The notes beneath the pieces were generated by a model that was not told the origin of the DNA, did no database searches, and saw only the letters and a list, made by a program, of their open reading frames with translations. Source: Odoribacteraceae bacterium (lineage in GTDB: Bacteria; Bacteroidota; Bacteroidia; Bacteroidales; Marinifilaceae). From it: a stretch of DNA of 7,950 nucleotides. The translations under genes and the position numbers were made by a program. Each line of letters begins with the position of its first letter. The first letter of the stretch is position 1. The stretch spans positions 1-7,950 of the forward strand of contig JAITJA010000157.1 in the NCBI GenBank assembly GCA_031279175.1. The letters are read 5' to 3'. This document shows positions 1 through 7,504 of the stretch, piece by piece.

Positions 1-123
1 ATTGATGGTAAGGATGTAGACGTTTCCTTCCGTTACTCCCTCGATGGTCCCGTTCACGGTGAAACGGTTGCATCCTGTAAGTAGACTGCCGGCGATGGCC
101 GCGATGCATAAAATACTTCTCAT
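1..123 (-). CDS. N-terminus of a lipoprotein with a DUF4369-like domain (partial, cut by window edge)
   Basis: Only the first 41 codons are present; the frame is open to the left edge. The ATG at 123-121 is followed by a short hydrophobic segment and a clear lipobox L15-T16-G17-C18, so the product should be lipidated on Cys18 and anchored in the envelope. The mature start (T22 to I40, with V-N-G-T-I-E-G followed by G-N-V-Y-I-L) resembles the opening of DUF4369. In Bacteroidota that domain usually precedes a thioredoxin/TlpA-like domain, so a periplasmic thiol-disulfide lipoprotein is a reasonable guess, but the CxxC part would lie outside the window. It begins 30 bases after the stop of the barrel-protein gene on the same strand, with no terminator between, so it is probably the third gene of that operon. 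The lipoprotein call is fairly secure; the family call rests on about 20 residues. Confidence 0.62.
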   Translation of the reverse strand, partial: MRSILCIAAIAGSLLTGCNRFTVNGTIEGVTEGNVYILTIN

Positions 124-153
124 TGTCGTGATTTTTGTTCTAGAATTAATGTA

Positions 154-1416
154 TTAGAAAATCTTTGGCTTCATGAACCAGCGCTCCTTGAAAGCGATGG
201 TAAGGCGTATCTTGGCGAACTGCTCCATCATTAACCCGGCAGCTTGCCTGCCCCGCACGCCCGCGTCTGCCGCCACGCCCAGCATGAGTTCCTGGTTCGC
301 GTAATAAAAAGGTATCTGCACGCCGAGGGTAACGCCGAAAGTGTTGATGTTATGCTCTAACAGGTTGATGTGCGACTTGGTGAAATAGCTGCCGGCCATG
401 TACCTGTTTCGTTGCCACCAGTAGCGCCCGTTCGGGGTATAAGCCCCCCCGATGGCGAGCTTGTGGTAGTTCGTGAACATGTCGGTGACCTCGCCGAATT
501 CCTTGTATTTCTTCATTTCCTGGAAGGTGTAGTCCCCGGAGATCATCCAGCGATAGTTCCACTCGTAGCTCCCGCCCAGCGTGAACCGCGCGGGGTAGAA
601 GATCTTCCCGTGGTCGGGCACTTCCCGGAGGATCAAGGTATCTTTTTCCGACGTGGTCAGCTCGTAGGCCTCGAAGACCCGCTTCCCGCTCAGGTACGTG
701 CCGAAGTTGTACGTTCCCCCGAGAGTAAGCAGCGAGGATTCGCTCACGCGTACCGGGTATTGCGCCCCGAAGGTGAAGAGCACGTCGTGGATATGATTTT
801 GCGTGCGCGTCTTGACGTAATAATTGATGGGATTTCCCGCGAGCGAGATCGGCTGGAGCGTCTGCCTGTCTTCCACCTTCCCGAAGATGTACGAGGCGTT
901 TACCCCGATGGATAATTTTCCCCACTGGTAGCCCAGGCCGAAGTACGCGTCGTTCAATCCCCCCTCGCCCTCGATGAGCTGGTAGAAAAAGGAGTAGGGG
1001 TCGCCGGCTACCTGGTTCGTGAATCGCATGTCGTAACCGATGTCCGACCGTTCGTTGAAACCGAACGAGGCAAAAAGCTTCTTGGCCAACCGGAAGCCCA
1101 TGTTGATGGAGGCCGTCTGCGCGACGGAGTAGGTGGCCCTGGCGTAATACGAGGAGATATTCACGTGTTCCCCGGCGTACCCTGCCTGGAAGTAGAAGCG
1201 GAAAGAGTCCAGCGCCGTGTAAGACGCCGGGTTCAGGTAATTAATATTGTGTCGGTCGCGCATGGCAGCGGAGACTCCTCCCATCCCGACGTACGCGCCG
1301 TAATTCTCCGGCAAGAGCCCGATGCCATACTTGGAATAGGGCGTTCCCACGTTATTTTGAGCCGTTGCCGCGACAGCCAAGAAGGAAGTAAGGAGGACGG
1401 ATATGATCTTTTTCAT
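154..1416 (-). CDS. Probable outer-membrane beta-barrel protein (uncharacterised, FadL/OMPP1-like flavour)
   Basis: This 420-residue protein begins with a type I signal peptide: K2-K3, a hydrophobic core at about 4-16, and an A-T-A site with probable cleavage before Q20. The mature part is rich in alternating aromatic/glycine segments typical of transmembrane beta strands, for example around 75-120, 157-180, 212-240, 275-298, 318-345 and 358-382, and it ends in Phe, as many BAM substrates do. The N-terminal stretch G-T-P-Y-S-K-Y-G-I-G (24-33), then G-M-G-G-V-S-A (44-50) and N-x-x-N-P-A-S-Y (59-66), is the kind of start seen in FadL/PorV-like Bacteroidota barrels, where N-P-A marks the luminal N-terminal region. 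No catalytic motif is visible. It starts 12 bases after the DUF4270 stop, so it is very probably cotranscribed and translationally linked. The substrate is unknown. A non-transport structural barrel is possible. Confidence 0.78.
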   Translation of the reverse strand: MKKIISVLLTSFLAVAATAQNNVGTPYSKYGIGLLPENYGAYVGMGGVSAAMRDRHNINYLNPASYTALDSFRFYFQAGYAGEHVNISSYYARATYSVAQTASINMGFRLAKKLFASFGFNERSDIGYDMRFTNQVAGDPYSFFYQLIEGEGGLNDAYFGLGYQWGKLSIGVNASYIFGKVEDRQTLQPISLAGNPINYYVKTRTQNHIHDVLFTFGAQYPVRVSESSLLTLGGTYNFGTYLSGKRVFEAYELTTSEKDTLILREVPDHGKIFYPARFTLGGSYEWNYRWMISGDYTFQEMKKYKEFGEVTDMFTNYHKLAIGGAYTPNGRYWWQRNRYMAGSYFTKSHINLLEHNINTFGVTLGVQIPFYYANQELMLGVAADAGVRGRQAAGLMMEQFAKIRLTIAFKERWFMKPKIF

Positions 1417-1428
1417 GTAATTATCAGG

Positions 1429-2727
1429 CTATTTAAATTGGATGTAGTGGATGTATAACTCCGGGATCTCCCGCACGATCATCCGGTCGAAGCGGGTATT
1501 CACGTTACCGCCGATGAAGCGGATCTGGTCGATCCCGGCGATCGTGAATCCCGGCAGGCCGACCAGCAAGTTAATGGGTCGGGCATCCGGTTTTTTCTGT
1601 ACTCTATACTTGTAGAAATCGGTGATATCGAAGATAAACCGCTTGTTCTCCGGTTGCATCGTGGGGTCGGATAATCCACTGGCGATAAGCTCTTGCGGCG
1701 AACCGAACTCGTCGCACGTGTACAGGTACAAGTTCTCTGGTTCGGGGATATTCTCGTAATTCTCCAGCCGCGGTTTTATGGCTATTTGTGCCTTGACGAT
1801 CGTGCGGTAGAGGCTGTTCTCTTGGATATAAGGCACGTTGAGCTTCATCATGTAGCCATTCAGCCCCTGAATCACGCCATAATTAAGCATGGTAAAGAGG
1901 ATGGGATTCTTCTCTGTCGCGTCCTTCAAGTCGGGTTTCGGCACGTGCTTGTGGTGCGAGAAGGTAAAGAAACTGAGGTCCGAGTTACCGCGATTGCTCA
2001 TGGAGATATATAGCGGGGAACTTCCCTGGCTGCTCCGGTGATAATAGCAACGCAACTCGAAAGAGGACTTGACGGAGAAAAACGCCGAGTTGTTCTCGTC
2101 CGGCACGAGCGCGAAGCCCTTGAAATATTCGAGGAAGGCCCACGTGTCGACGAGCATGGAGCCTCCCCGCGCGAAAAGCCCGTAGAGTTCCATTCCCCAC
2201 TCGTCGCTTAATTTACAATAAGTACTCGTCAGGTGCTCCTTTTGCGGGAACATCTGCAATGTCCCCACGCGTTCTCCCAGCGGCACCGTGTCTATATTAT
2301 TAAAGTAAGGCCACTGTTCATTAAACCGCGGTACCTCCTTGAGCCGGTACAGGTAAAACCGTTGCATCTCGGTCGTGTCCCCGGCGATAACCTTCGCGTT
2401 ACTGACCACCAGCGTGAGGGAGTCGTAAACGAAATTCTCGCTAAAGTCAATAGCATAACTTGTCGACGAGGGATGCAATTCAAAATAAGAGGAACTTGTC
2501 GTCGTGCCGGAGGTCAGGTCGTTCACCTTCCCGATCACCATGGTCGTGTCGTAGACCGCGCTGGTAGGAAACGAATCCAGGCGTATGGTAGAACTCTCTT
2601 CTATTTCGAACCGTTTTACTTCGACGAAACGGGTATTATCTTCAAAGCGCTTCCCTATCTCGGTGATTTCGTTCTCACACGCGCACAGGAAGAAAAAGGC
2701 GACGATCAGTAACGGGAATATTCTCAT
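1429..2727 (-). CDS. DUF4270 domain-containing lipoprotein
   Basis: This 432-residue protein has a hydrophobic leader and lipobox L14-C15-A16-C17, then E-N-E. That predicts a lipid-anchored protein, and the acidic residues could favour surface export in this phylum. From about residue 22 to 430 it matches the pattern I know for DUF4270: an early I-G segment (24-25), a stretch ending I-G-K-V-N-D (65-70), a central F-K-G (202-204) followed by a strand ending in Y-Y-H (228-230), Q-G-L-N-G with a following N-V-P-Y (287-300), a D-I-T segment near 367-369, and an ending with P-E-L-Y-I-H-Y (422-428). The length is normal for the family. DUF4270 has no established biochemical role. It is the first gene of a minus-strand operon with the barrel protein and a further lipoprotein, and it is divergent from the kelch lipoprotein gene. 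A role as an extracellular partner of the barrel is inference only. Confidence 0.86.
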   Translation of the reverse strand: MRIFPLLIVAFFFLCACENEITEIGKRFEDNTRFVEVKRFEIEESSTIRLDSFPTSAVYDTTMVIGKVNDLTSGTTTSSSYFELHPSSTSYAIDFSENFVYDSLTLVVSNAKVIAGDTTEMQRFYLYRLKEVPRFNEQWPYFNNIDTVPLGERVGTLQMFPQKEHLTSTYCKLSDEWGMELYGLFARGGSMLVDTWAFLEYFKGFALVPDENNSAFFSVKSSFELRCYYHRSSQGSSPLYISMSNRGNSDLSFFTFSHHKHVPKPDLKDATEKNPILFTMLNYGVIQGLNGYMMKLNVPYIQENSLYRTIVKAQIAIKPRLENYENIPEPENLYLYTCDEFGSPQELIASGLSDPTMQPENKRFIFDITDFYKYRVQKKPDARPINLLVGLPGFTIAGIDQIRFIGGNVNTRFDRMIVREIPELYIHYIQFK

Positions 2728-2761
2728 AACGTAATCAAAGTGGTTTTAATATTTTAAGATG

Positions 2762-2769
2762 CGAAGGTA
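2762..2769 (-). promoter_or_regulatory. Candidate -7 element for the DUF4270 operon
   Basis: Read on the minus strand the site is TACCTTCG followed by C, one base off the Bacteroidota -7 consensus TAnnTTTG. It would start transcription around 2755-2758, some 30 bases before the DUF4270 ATG. No TTTG lies at the usual distance upstream on this strand; the nearest ones, CAAA on plus at 2781-2784 and 2803-2806, are too close and too far. It is a plausible but imperfect promoter. Confidence 0.4.
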
Positions 2770-2847
2770 AAACTAATTTCCAAATAAATGATGACCGCCT
2801 ATCAAAGTTTAGCGTGGCCGTGTGGAAAATAAATTAATGACATTTTC

Positions 2848-2881
2848 TTTGTTGGATATATCTGTAAAATGCGTAGTTTTG
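2848..2881 (+). promoter_or_regulatory. Bacteroidota-type promoter for the kelch lipoprotein gene
   Basis: TTTG at 2848-2851 is followed after 22 bases by TAGTTTTG at 2874-2881, an exact match to the TAnnTTTG -7 consensus used by the primary sigma factor of Bacteroidota. The spacing is close to the usual -33/-7 distance. Transcription would begin near 2885-2889 and leave a leader of about 60 bases before the ATG at 2951. Confidence 0.72.
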
Positions 2882-2950
2882 CCAGCTAAAAGAAAAGAGC
2901 AGTATCACTACGCTTGAAATAACAAATGAAAATACCATAAAAAAAAGAGT

Positions 2951-4063
2951 ATGAGAAAATTTAATTTATTACTTCTGGCCGTGCTGGGGATCTCCGCGAT
3001 GGCATGTGATGACGACGAGGAATACAGGGGGGACTGGGCGAAAGGCGTGTCATATGGTGGTGAACCAAGAACGGCTGCCGTGTCATTCGTGATTAACAAT
3101 GTCGCTTACGTGGGCCTGGGATACGGGGCGAGTAACGCGGAATTTAATAGCTTCTACAAGTTTGAAAACGGGGGATGGTCATCGGCTACCTCCTTGCCAG
3201 AGAAACGGGTGGGAAGCGATACCCTGGTAAAAGGAAGACACGGGGCAGTCGCTTTCGTGATTGATAATTGCGCTTACGTGGGGACGGGATTCGTCGCCGC
3301 TTACACCAACCCGGGAACCGGCGCGAAACGAGAAAAAGAGTACTTGAGAGATTTCTATAAATACGACGCGGCCACGAACACGTGGACACAATTACCCAAC
3401 CTCCCCGGGAAAGGACGCCGCGACGCGATCGCGTTCTCCATCGGCGGCTACGGTTACGTCGGGACGGGACGGGGCTTCGGGGAAGGAGGCGCGTCAGAGA
3501 TGTCCTACAAGGACTTTTACCGCTATGACCCGAAGACCAACGAGTGGAAGGAGATCACCTATGACGGGAACGCTCGCTACGGGGCGGTCGCGTTCGTGAT
3601 CGCGGGCGCCGCGCATGTCTGCCTGGGCCAGGAGGATAATTCTGTTGCCGCGCTGGACCACTATAAATTTATACCGGGTTCCAACGGTGACGGGACGTGG
3701 GTGAAGATGCAGTCCCTGGCGGATAAACCGAAAAACCGGCAAGACGCTTTCTACGGGCGGATCCCCCGCTATTACGCGGTCTCTTTCATCGCCAAGAACA
3801 ACGAGGAGGAGGGCGAATACGCCTACGTGACCTCCGGGAGCGGGTCAAACGGATTGTACACGTGGTGGTATGATCACGTGCGCGACCTGTGGCACGAGGT
3901 GGAAGACCTCCCCACGAGGGCGGCAATCAGCCAGGCCGTGGCCTTTAGTATCAACGGGACAGGGTATTTTACCACGGGAGGTACTTCGTTCGATGCTACC
4001 CCGACCGCCCAAACCTGGTACTTTATCCCGAACGTGAAAGAAGACCGGGGAAACGACTATTAG
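2951..4063 (+). CDS. Kelch-repeat six-bladed beta-propeller lipoprotein
   Basis: This 370-residue protein has a leader with a hydrophobic core at about 5-15 and Cys19 in S-A-M-A-C, followed by D-D-D-E-E. Position -3 is Ala rather than the usual Leu, so the lipobox is weak, but the acidic run after the Cys is typical of surface lipoproteins in this phylum. Six kelch-like units follow. Each has an A-V-x-F-x-I strand, then a Y-V-G-x-G strand, then an F-Y-x-Y-D and Trp segment. The first strands lie near residues 43, 99, 159, 212, 276 and 329. The blade 3 segment Y-D-P-K-T-N-E-W (192-199) is textbook kelch. The last part (T-W-Y-F-I-P, 355-360) completes the ring. Kelch propellers bind proteins or glycans; no copper-oxidase residues or other catalytic set is evident. 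It has its own promoter and terminator and is divergent from the DUF4270 operon. The specific ligand is unknown. Confidence 0.87.
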   Translation: MRKFNLLLLAVLGISAMACDDDEEYRGDWAKGVSYGGEPRTAAVSFVINNVAYVGLGYGASNAEFNSFYKFENGGWSSATSLPEKRVGSDTLVKGRHGAVAFVIDNCAYVGTGFVAAYTNPGTGAKREKEYLRDFYKYDAATNTWTQLPNLPGKGRRDAIAFSIGGYGYVGTGRGFGEGGASEMSYKDFYRYDPKTNEWKEITYDGNARYGAVAFVIAGAAHVCLGQEDNSVAALDHYKFIPGSNGDGTWVKMQSLADKPKNRQDAFYGRIPRYYAVSFIAKNNEEEGEYAYVTSGSGSNGLYTWWYDHVRDLWHEVEDLPTRAAISQAVAFSINGTGYFTTGGTSFDATPTAQTWYFIPNVKEDRGNDY

Positions 4064-4082
4064 TTGTCACCGGAAGACGAGG

Positions 4083-4114
4083 AAAGGAGATGTTGGCAAG
4101 ACGTCTCCTTTTTT
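4083..4114 (+). terminator. Intrinsic terminator after the kelch gene
   Basis: A stem is formed by ggagatgtt (4086-4094) and gacgtctcc (4100-4108) around a five-base ggcaa loop. It has nine pairs counting two G-U wobbles, and the flanking aaa can also pair with the first bases of the tract of six T at 4109-4114. It lies 20 bases past the kelch stop and separates that gene from the TPR gene, which therefore probably has its own promoter in the remaining 70 bases. The only candidate there is TACCTTTA at 4118-4125, one base off TAnnTTTG and without an upstream TTTG. Confidence 0.88.
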
Positions 4115-4184
4115 CATTACCTTTAACGCCGGAATTATAACGTCCCGGGGATGTCGCGATAACAAAATTCATTAACGAGGAAAA

Positions 4185-6140
4185 ATGAGAAAGATCGGTT
4201 ACACGCTCGCCTTTTGCCTGGTATACTTGACGGGTGCTGCCCAGTGGAACACGGACCACATGCTGCGCAGCGGCCGGTCGGCCCTCTTCCTTGACGACTA
4301 CGTCAGCGCCATCGAGAACTTCAACCACATCATCCGGGTAAAGCCATACCTCTCGGAGCCTTATTTCTTCAGGGGGTTGGCGAAGCTGAACCTGGATGAT
4401 TTCGAGGGAGCGATACTTGATTTCTCGGAGGCGGTCGCGCTCGACCCGAACTACCTGCACGCGTATGCCTATCGCGGCGTCGCGTACCATCACCTGAAGA
4501 GATACGAGGAGGCCATACGGGACTACAACACCGCCATCTCGATCAACCCCACCGAGGCCTACGTCTACGCCAACCGCGCCATCACCGAGAGCGAGACCGG
4601 CGACCATGCCGCTGCCGAGAGGGATTACGCCAAAGCGTTGATCATCGACAAAAAACTACTGGCCGCGTACCTGAACCGCGCCATCGCCAGGGAGGAACGG
4701 GGAGACAGGACCGGCGCGCTCGCCGACTGCAACGAGGCCATCGAGCTGCACGCCTTCTCGGACGACGCCTACGGCCTGCGCGGTTACCTGAAATTCCAGG
4801 ACAAGCAATACCCCGGGGCCATAGAAGATTACAACCGCGCGTTGAAGTTAAACCCGCTCAACAAACGCGTGCTCATGAGCCGCGCCATCGCCTGGTACGA
4901 GATGCTGAAGTTCCCGGAAGCCCTGGCGGACTACACCCGCGTGCTGGAGATCGACAGCACCTACTCGCACGCTTATTATAACAGGGCGCTCCTCCGGGCG
5001 GAAATCGGCGAGTACAACAGCGCCATCAGCGACCTCAACGAGGTACTAAAGCTAAACCAGGACAATATCCTCGTCTACTTCAACCGGGGACTCTTAAAGC
5101 TCGAGACTGGCGACCGCGACGGGGCTTGTGATGATTTCTCGGAGAGCATCGCCCTCTATCCCGACTTCGTGAACGCCTACCTGGCGCGCGCGTCCGTCAG
5201 CGACCACGGGGCGGCCACCCGCGACAGGGAGAAGGCCGCGGAGATCATGGAGCGATACCGGCGAATGAAGGAGGGGGACAGGAACGCGCTCGTGGACACC
5301 ACCGAGAACTTCCGCCGGCTCGTCGACTTCAACGCCCGGACGGACCGCGTCAAGGAGGTCATCAACGGCCGGCTACAAGACAAAAACGCGATCATCGAGC
5401 TGCAAGACGAGTTCGTCGTGCAATACCTCGACATTGACACCCTGCGGAAGGGGCGCGTGCAATATTTCAACAAGCACCTCATGGCATACAACCAGGAGCA
5501 CAACTACCAGCCCGCGGTGACCATCTCGAACAAGCGCCCCCTCCTGCCCGACGAGTTCCTGGATACGCGGATCGCGTTACTCTCGGCGCGACTACGCGAA
5601 AACAAGGAGGACGCGGACGCGTTACTTCTCCGCGGCGGCTTTTACCTCCATCGCGGCGAGTACACCCGGGCGATCGACGACTTCAAGGCCATCGCGGATC
5701 GTCAGCCAGACCATCTCCTCGCCCGTTTCAACCTCGCGAACGCGCGGGTACAGATGTACGACTACATTGAATCGATAGAGGCGCGCGCGCCACGCGTCCG
5801 TTTCGGCGAGCAACAGCAACAGCAGCGCGCCGTCGACTACTCGCTCGTCATCGACGACTACGAGCGTTGCCTGGCCCTCGACCCCGCCTTCGTCTTTGCC
5901 ACCTTCAACCTGGCCAACGTGCGCGTCAAGGCAGGGCAAATCGACCAGGCCATCCTCCTCTACACCCGCGTCATCGAGCAAGACAAGGAGATCGCCGAGG
6001 CGTACTACAACAGGGGATTACTCTACATCTACAAGGGACAAAGATCGCTCGCCGTCGCCGACCTCGGGAAAGCCGGTGAGCTCGGGCTGACGGATGCTTA
6101 CAGCGTCATCAAGCGCCACGGCAACGCCACCGGCAACTAA
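4185..6140 (+). CDS. Exported tetratricopeptide-repeat (TPR) protein
   Basis: This 651-residue protein has a signal peptide (R2-K3, core about 6-16, cleavage near G-A-A-Q at 17-20), so it acts outside the cytoplasm. Nine consecutive 34-residue TPR units run in perfect register from about 24 to 329, with the usual A/G8, Y11, A20 and P32 positions (for example L-D-P-N at 86-89). Residues about 340-470 lack TPR features and are charged and helical. TPRs resume at about 477-510, continue through an interrupted unit with an insert that includes five glutamines (543-547), and end with units at 571-604 and 605-638. TPR superhelices are protein-docking scaffolds; no enzymatic domain is present. A gagg ribosome-binding sequence lies at 4177-4180, supporting the ATG. 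The gene follows the kelch terminator and overlaps the stop of convergent rsmF by four bases. The partner is unknown; a role in envelope complex assembly is a guess. Confidence 0.92.
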   Translation: MRKIGYTLAFCLVYLTGAAQWNTDHMLRSGRSALFLDDYVSAIENFNHIIRVKPYLSEPYFFRGLAKLNLDDFEGAILDFSEAVALDPNYLHAYAYRGVAYHHLKRYEEAIRDYNTAISINPTEAYVYANRAITESETGDHAAAERDYAKALIIDKKLLAAYLNRAIAREERGDRTGALADCNEAIELHAFSDDAYGLRGYLKFQDKQYPGAIEDYNRALKLNPLNKRVLMSRAIAWYEMLKFPEALADYTRVLEIDSTYSHAYYNRALLRAEIGEYNSAISDLNEVLKLNQDNILVYFNRGLLKLETGDRDGACDDFSESIALYPDFVNAYLARASVSDHGAATRDREKAAEIMERYRRMKEGDRNALVDTTENFRRLVDFNARTDRVKEVINGRLQDKNAIIELQDEFVVQYLDIDTLRKGRVQYFNKHLMAYNQEHNYQPAVTISNKRPLLPDEFLDTRIALLSARLRENKEDADALLLRGGFYLHRGEYTRAIDDFKAIADRQPDHLLARFNLANARVQMYDYIESIEARAPRVRFGEQQQQQRAVDYSLVIDDYERCLALDPAFVFATFNLANVRVKAGQIDQAILLYTRVIEQDKEIAEAYYNRGLLYIYKGQRSLAVADLGKAGELGLTDAYSVIKRHGNATGN

Positions 6141-7483
6141 CCCAGCCGCACGCGCCACTCCACCGGGTAATAATTATTCACGCGACCGCCAACCCCCTTC
6201 ACCCAACCGAGGGCGACAGAGCGATACGCGACGATCGCCCACTCCCCGCGCGGCACGTCCAGGCGAACCTCCTCCTTCCGCAAGAACCGCGTCGCCGTCT
6301 CCAGCCCTACCTCCCGCGTCTCCACCCGCTCACGGGGCAATCCCGCCCAGAGCGCGAGCGCGTGCGCCATCTTGCCACCCGTCTCCGCGACCTCGCACCC
6401 CTTGTAAAGCACACCGACGCGCCTCTCCAGGTGATGAATAAACCCCGCGTGGGCGCGAGGAACGATACCGGCGGTCTCCCCGGCAAGATAACGGGCGTGA
6501 TCCCCGCTCCCGCGGACAAGCGCCTCGACGCCGGCAGGCAGCGCCACCCGAGGGAGACGCTCCTGGCGCGACGGGAGAGCGAACCGCGGCCCGTCATCTT
6601 TCCGGAGCGCGCCGGTAAAAAACCCCTCGCCGCGCGTCCGGTGCGGGTAAAAACGATAACAGGGCAGTGGCGAGTCGCCGGGAGCGATCCCCGCGAAATC
6701 GTGAGAGATCGCCACGGGACAGGCCCCGTCCAGTCGCGCGATCCACTCGAGCACACGCTCGTTCTCCCCCGGGTTATACGTGCACGTGCTATACACCAGG
6801 TAGCCGCCCGGCGCCACGCACTCCCACGCGTCCCGCGCGATACGTCTCTGCCGCGCCTCGCACGCCCGCGTCGCCCCCTCGCTCCACCCCGAGACGGCCC
6901 TCCCATCCTCGCGACGGAACATCCCCTCGCCCGAGCACGGCGCGTCCACTATCACCAGGTCAAACGCGCCGGGCAGCGCCGCGAAACGCGAGGAATCCGC
7001 CCGCGTCACCACCACCCGCTCGCTTCCCCACTTGATCACGTTCTCCTTCAGCACGGCCGCCCGCGACGCCACCACCTCGTTCGCCACCCACAGCGACTCC
7101 CCCGCGAGAAGACCGATCCCGAGCGTCGACTTGCCACCCGGGGCGGCACAAAGATCCAGCACGCGAGACGGCCCGTGCAGTAATTGCCTCAATACATGAT
7201 CCAGGAACATCGACGACGCCTCCTGGACGTAATACGCGCCGCCATGCAACAGCGGGTCGAGCGTGAACGACGGGCGCTCGCGGAGATACGCGCCGCGCTC
7301 GCACCACGGCACCTGCCCGTCAAACAGCTCGCGGAACGGCAACTCCCCATCCCGCGCGGGCTTCAACGGGTTAAAACGTATCGACGCGGGCGACGGGCCG
7401 TCCAGCGCGTCGAAGAACGCCCCCGCCTCCTCTCGTAATAACTCGCGCATCCGTCGCGCGAACGCCGCTGGTAAATCTCTCAC
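6137..7483 (-). CDS. rsmF: 16S rRNA (cytosine-C5)-methyltransferase, RsmF/NSUN family
   Basis: This 448-residue enzyme methylates C5 of cytosine in 16S rRNA using S-adenosylmethionine; E. coli RsmF targets C1407, while some relatives modify several sites. Visible motifs are the SAM-binding D-L-C-A-A-P-G-G-K-S-T (110-120), the acidic N-E of motif II (135-136), motif IV D-A-P-C-S-G-E-G (180-187, with the release Cys183), and motif VI Y-S-T-C-T-Y-N-P-G-E-N-E (231-242, with the nucleophile Cys234). The C-terminal part (about 290-448) fits the RsmF-specific RNA-binding/PUA-like extension and separates it from RsmB. The GTG start at 7483-7481 is chosen because L-P-A-A-F-A-R-R-M-R-E-L aligns with the start of RsmF proteins (F-P-x-A-F-x-x-x-M-R); the ATG at codon 12 would remove this. 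An in-frame TGA at 7507-7505 blocks a longer form. Strongly GC-rich. It is convergent with the TPR gene. Confidence 0.93.
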   Translation of the reverse strand: MRDLPAAFARRMRELLREEAGAFFDALDGPSPASIRFNPLKPARDGELPFRELFDGQVPWCERGAYLRERPSFTLDPLLHGGAYYVQEASSMFLDHVLRQLLHGPSRVLDLCAAPGGKSTLGIGLLAGESLWVANEVVASRAAVLKENVIKWGSERVVVTRADSSRFAALPGAFDLVIVDAPCSGEGMFRREDGRAVSGWSEGATRACEARQRRIARDAWECVAPGGYLVYSTCTYNPGENERVLEWIARLDGACPVAISHDFAGIAPGDSPLPCYRFYPHRTRGEGFFTGALRKDDGPRFALPSRQERLPRVALPAGVEALVRGSGDHARYLAGETAGIVPRAHAGFIHHLERRVGVLYKGCEVAETGGKMAHALALWAGLPRERVETREVGLETATRFLRKEEVRLDVPRGEWAIVAYRSVALGWVKGVGGRVNNYYPVEWRVRLG

Positions 7484-7504
7484 CGGGTCTATTTCTTGAA
7501 TTAA

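Larger units (their letters stand above)
2728..2950. promoter_or_regulatory. Divergent intergenic region between the DUF4270 operon and the kelch gene
   Basis: This 223-base AT-rich stretch separates two divergently read envelope genes and should hold both promoters. It contains a good plus-strand promoter and a weaker minus-strand candidate, listed separately. The A-rich leader just before the kelch ATG (about 2883-2950) is typical of Bacteroidota, which often lack a strong Shine-Dalgarno sequence; only a weak gag at 2947-2949 precedes the start. I see no clear operator palindrome or RNA gene here. Confidence 0.7.

Noticed and set aside
350..925. Open frames overlapping the barrel gene in other frames (both strands)
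   Set aside because: The barrel frame has a signal peptide and beta-strand pattern; the others are Arg/His/Pro-rich and without recognisable features.
2926..2940. Four-codon mini-ORF (M-K-I-P-stop) in the kelch leader
   Set aside because: An ATG and stop in an A-rich leader are expected by chance and there is no ribosome-binding sequence to support translation.
2951..4063. Galactose oxidase or sialate mutarotase assignment for the kelch protein
   Set aside because: The kelch repeats alone do not specify an enzyme, and I cannot identify the copper ligands or the mutarotase active-site set, so only a propeller is called.
4118..4125. TACCTTTA as promoter of the TPR gene
   Set aside because: It has one mismatch to TAnnTTTG at a key position, and the upstream -33 place is occupied by the terminator stem with no TTTG; mentioned only as a weak candidate.
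4023..4607. A 194-codon minus-strand frame across the kelch/TPR junction
   Set aside because: It spans the kelch terminator and lies antisense to confident TPR repeats; the low-complexity Val/Gly/Arg composition fits a shadow frame.
6362..7183. A 273-codon open frame on the plus strand opposite rsmF
   Set aside because: It is antisense to the well-supported rsmF, is rich in Arg/Pro/His with no domain, and open antisense frames are expected in such GC-rich coding DNA.
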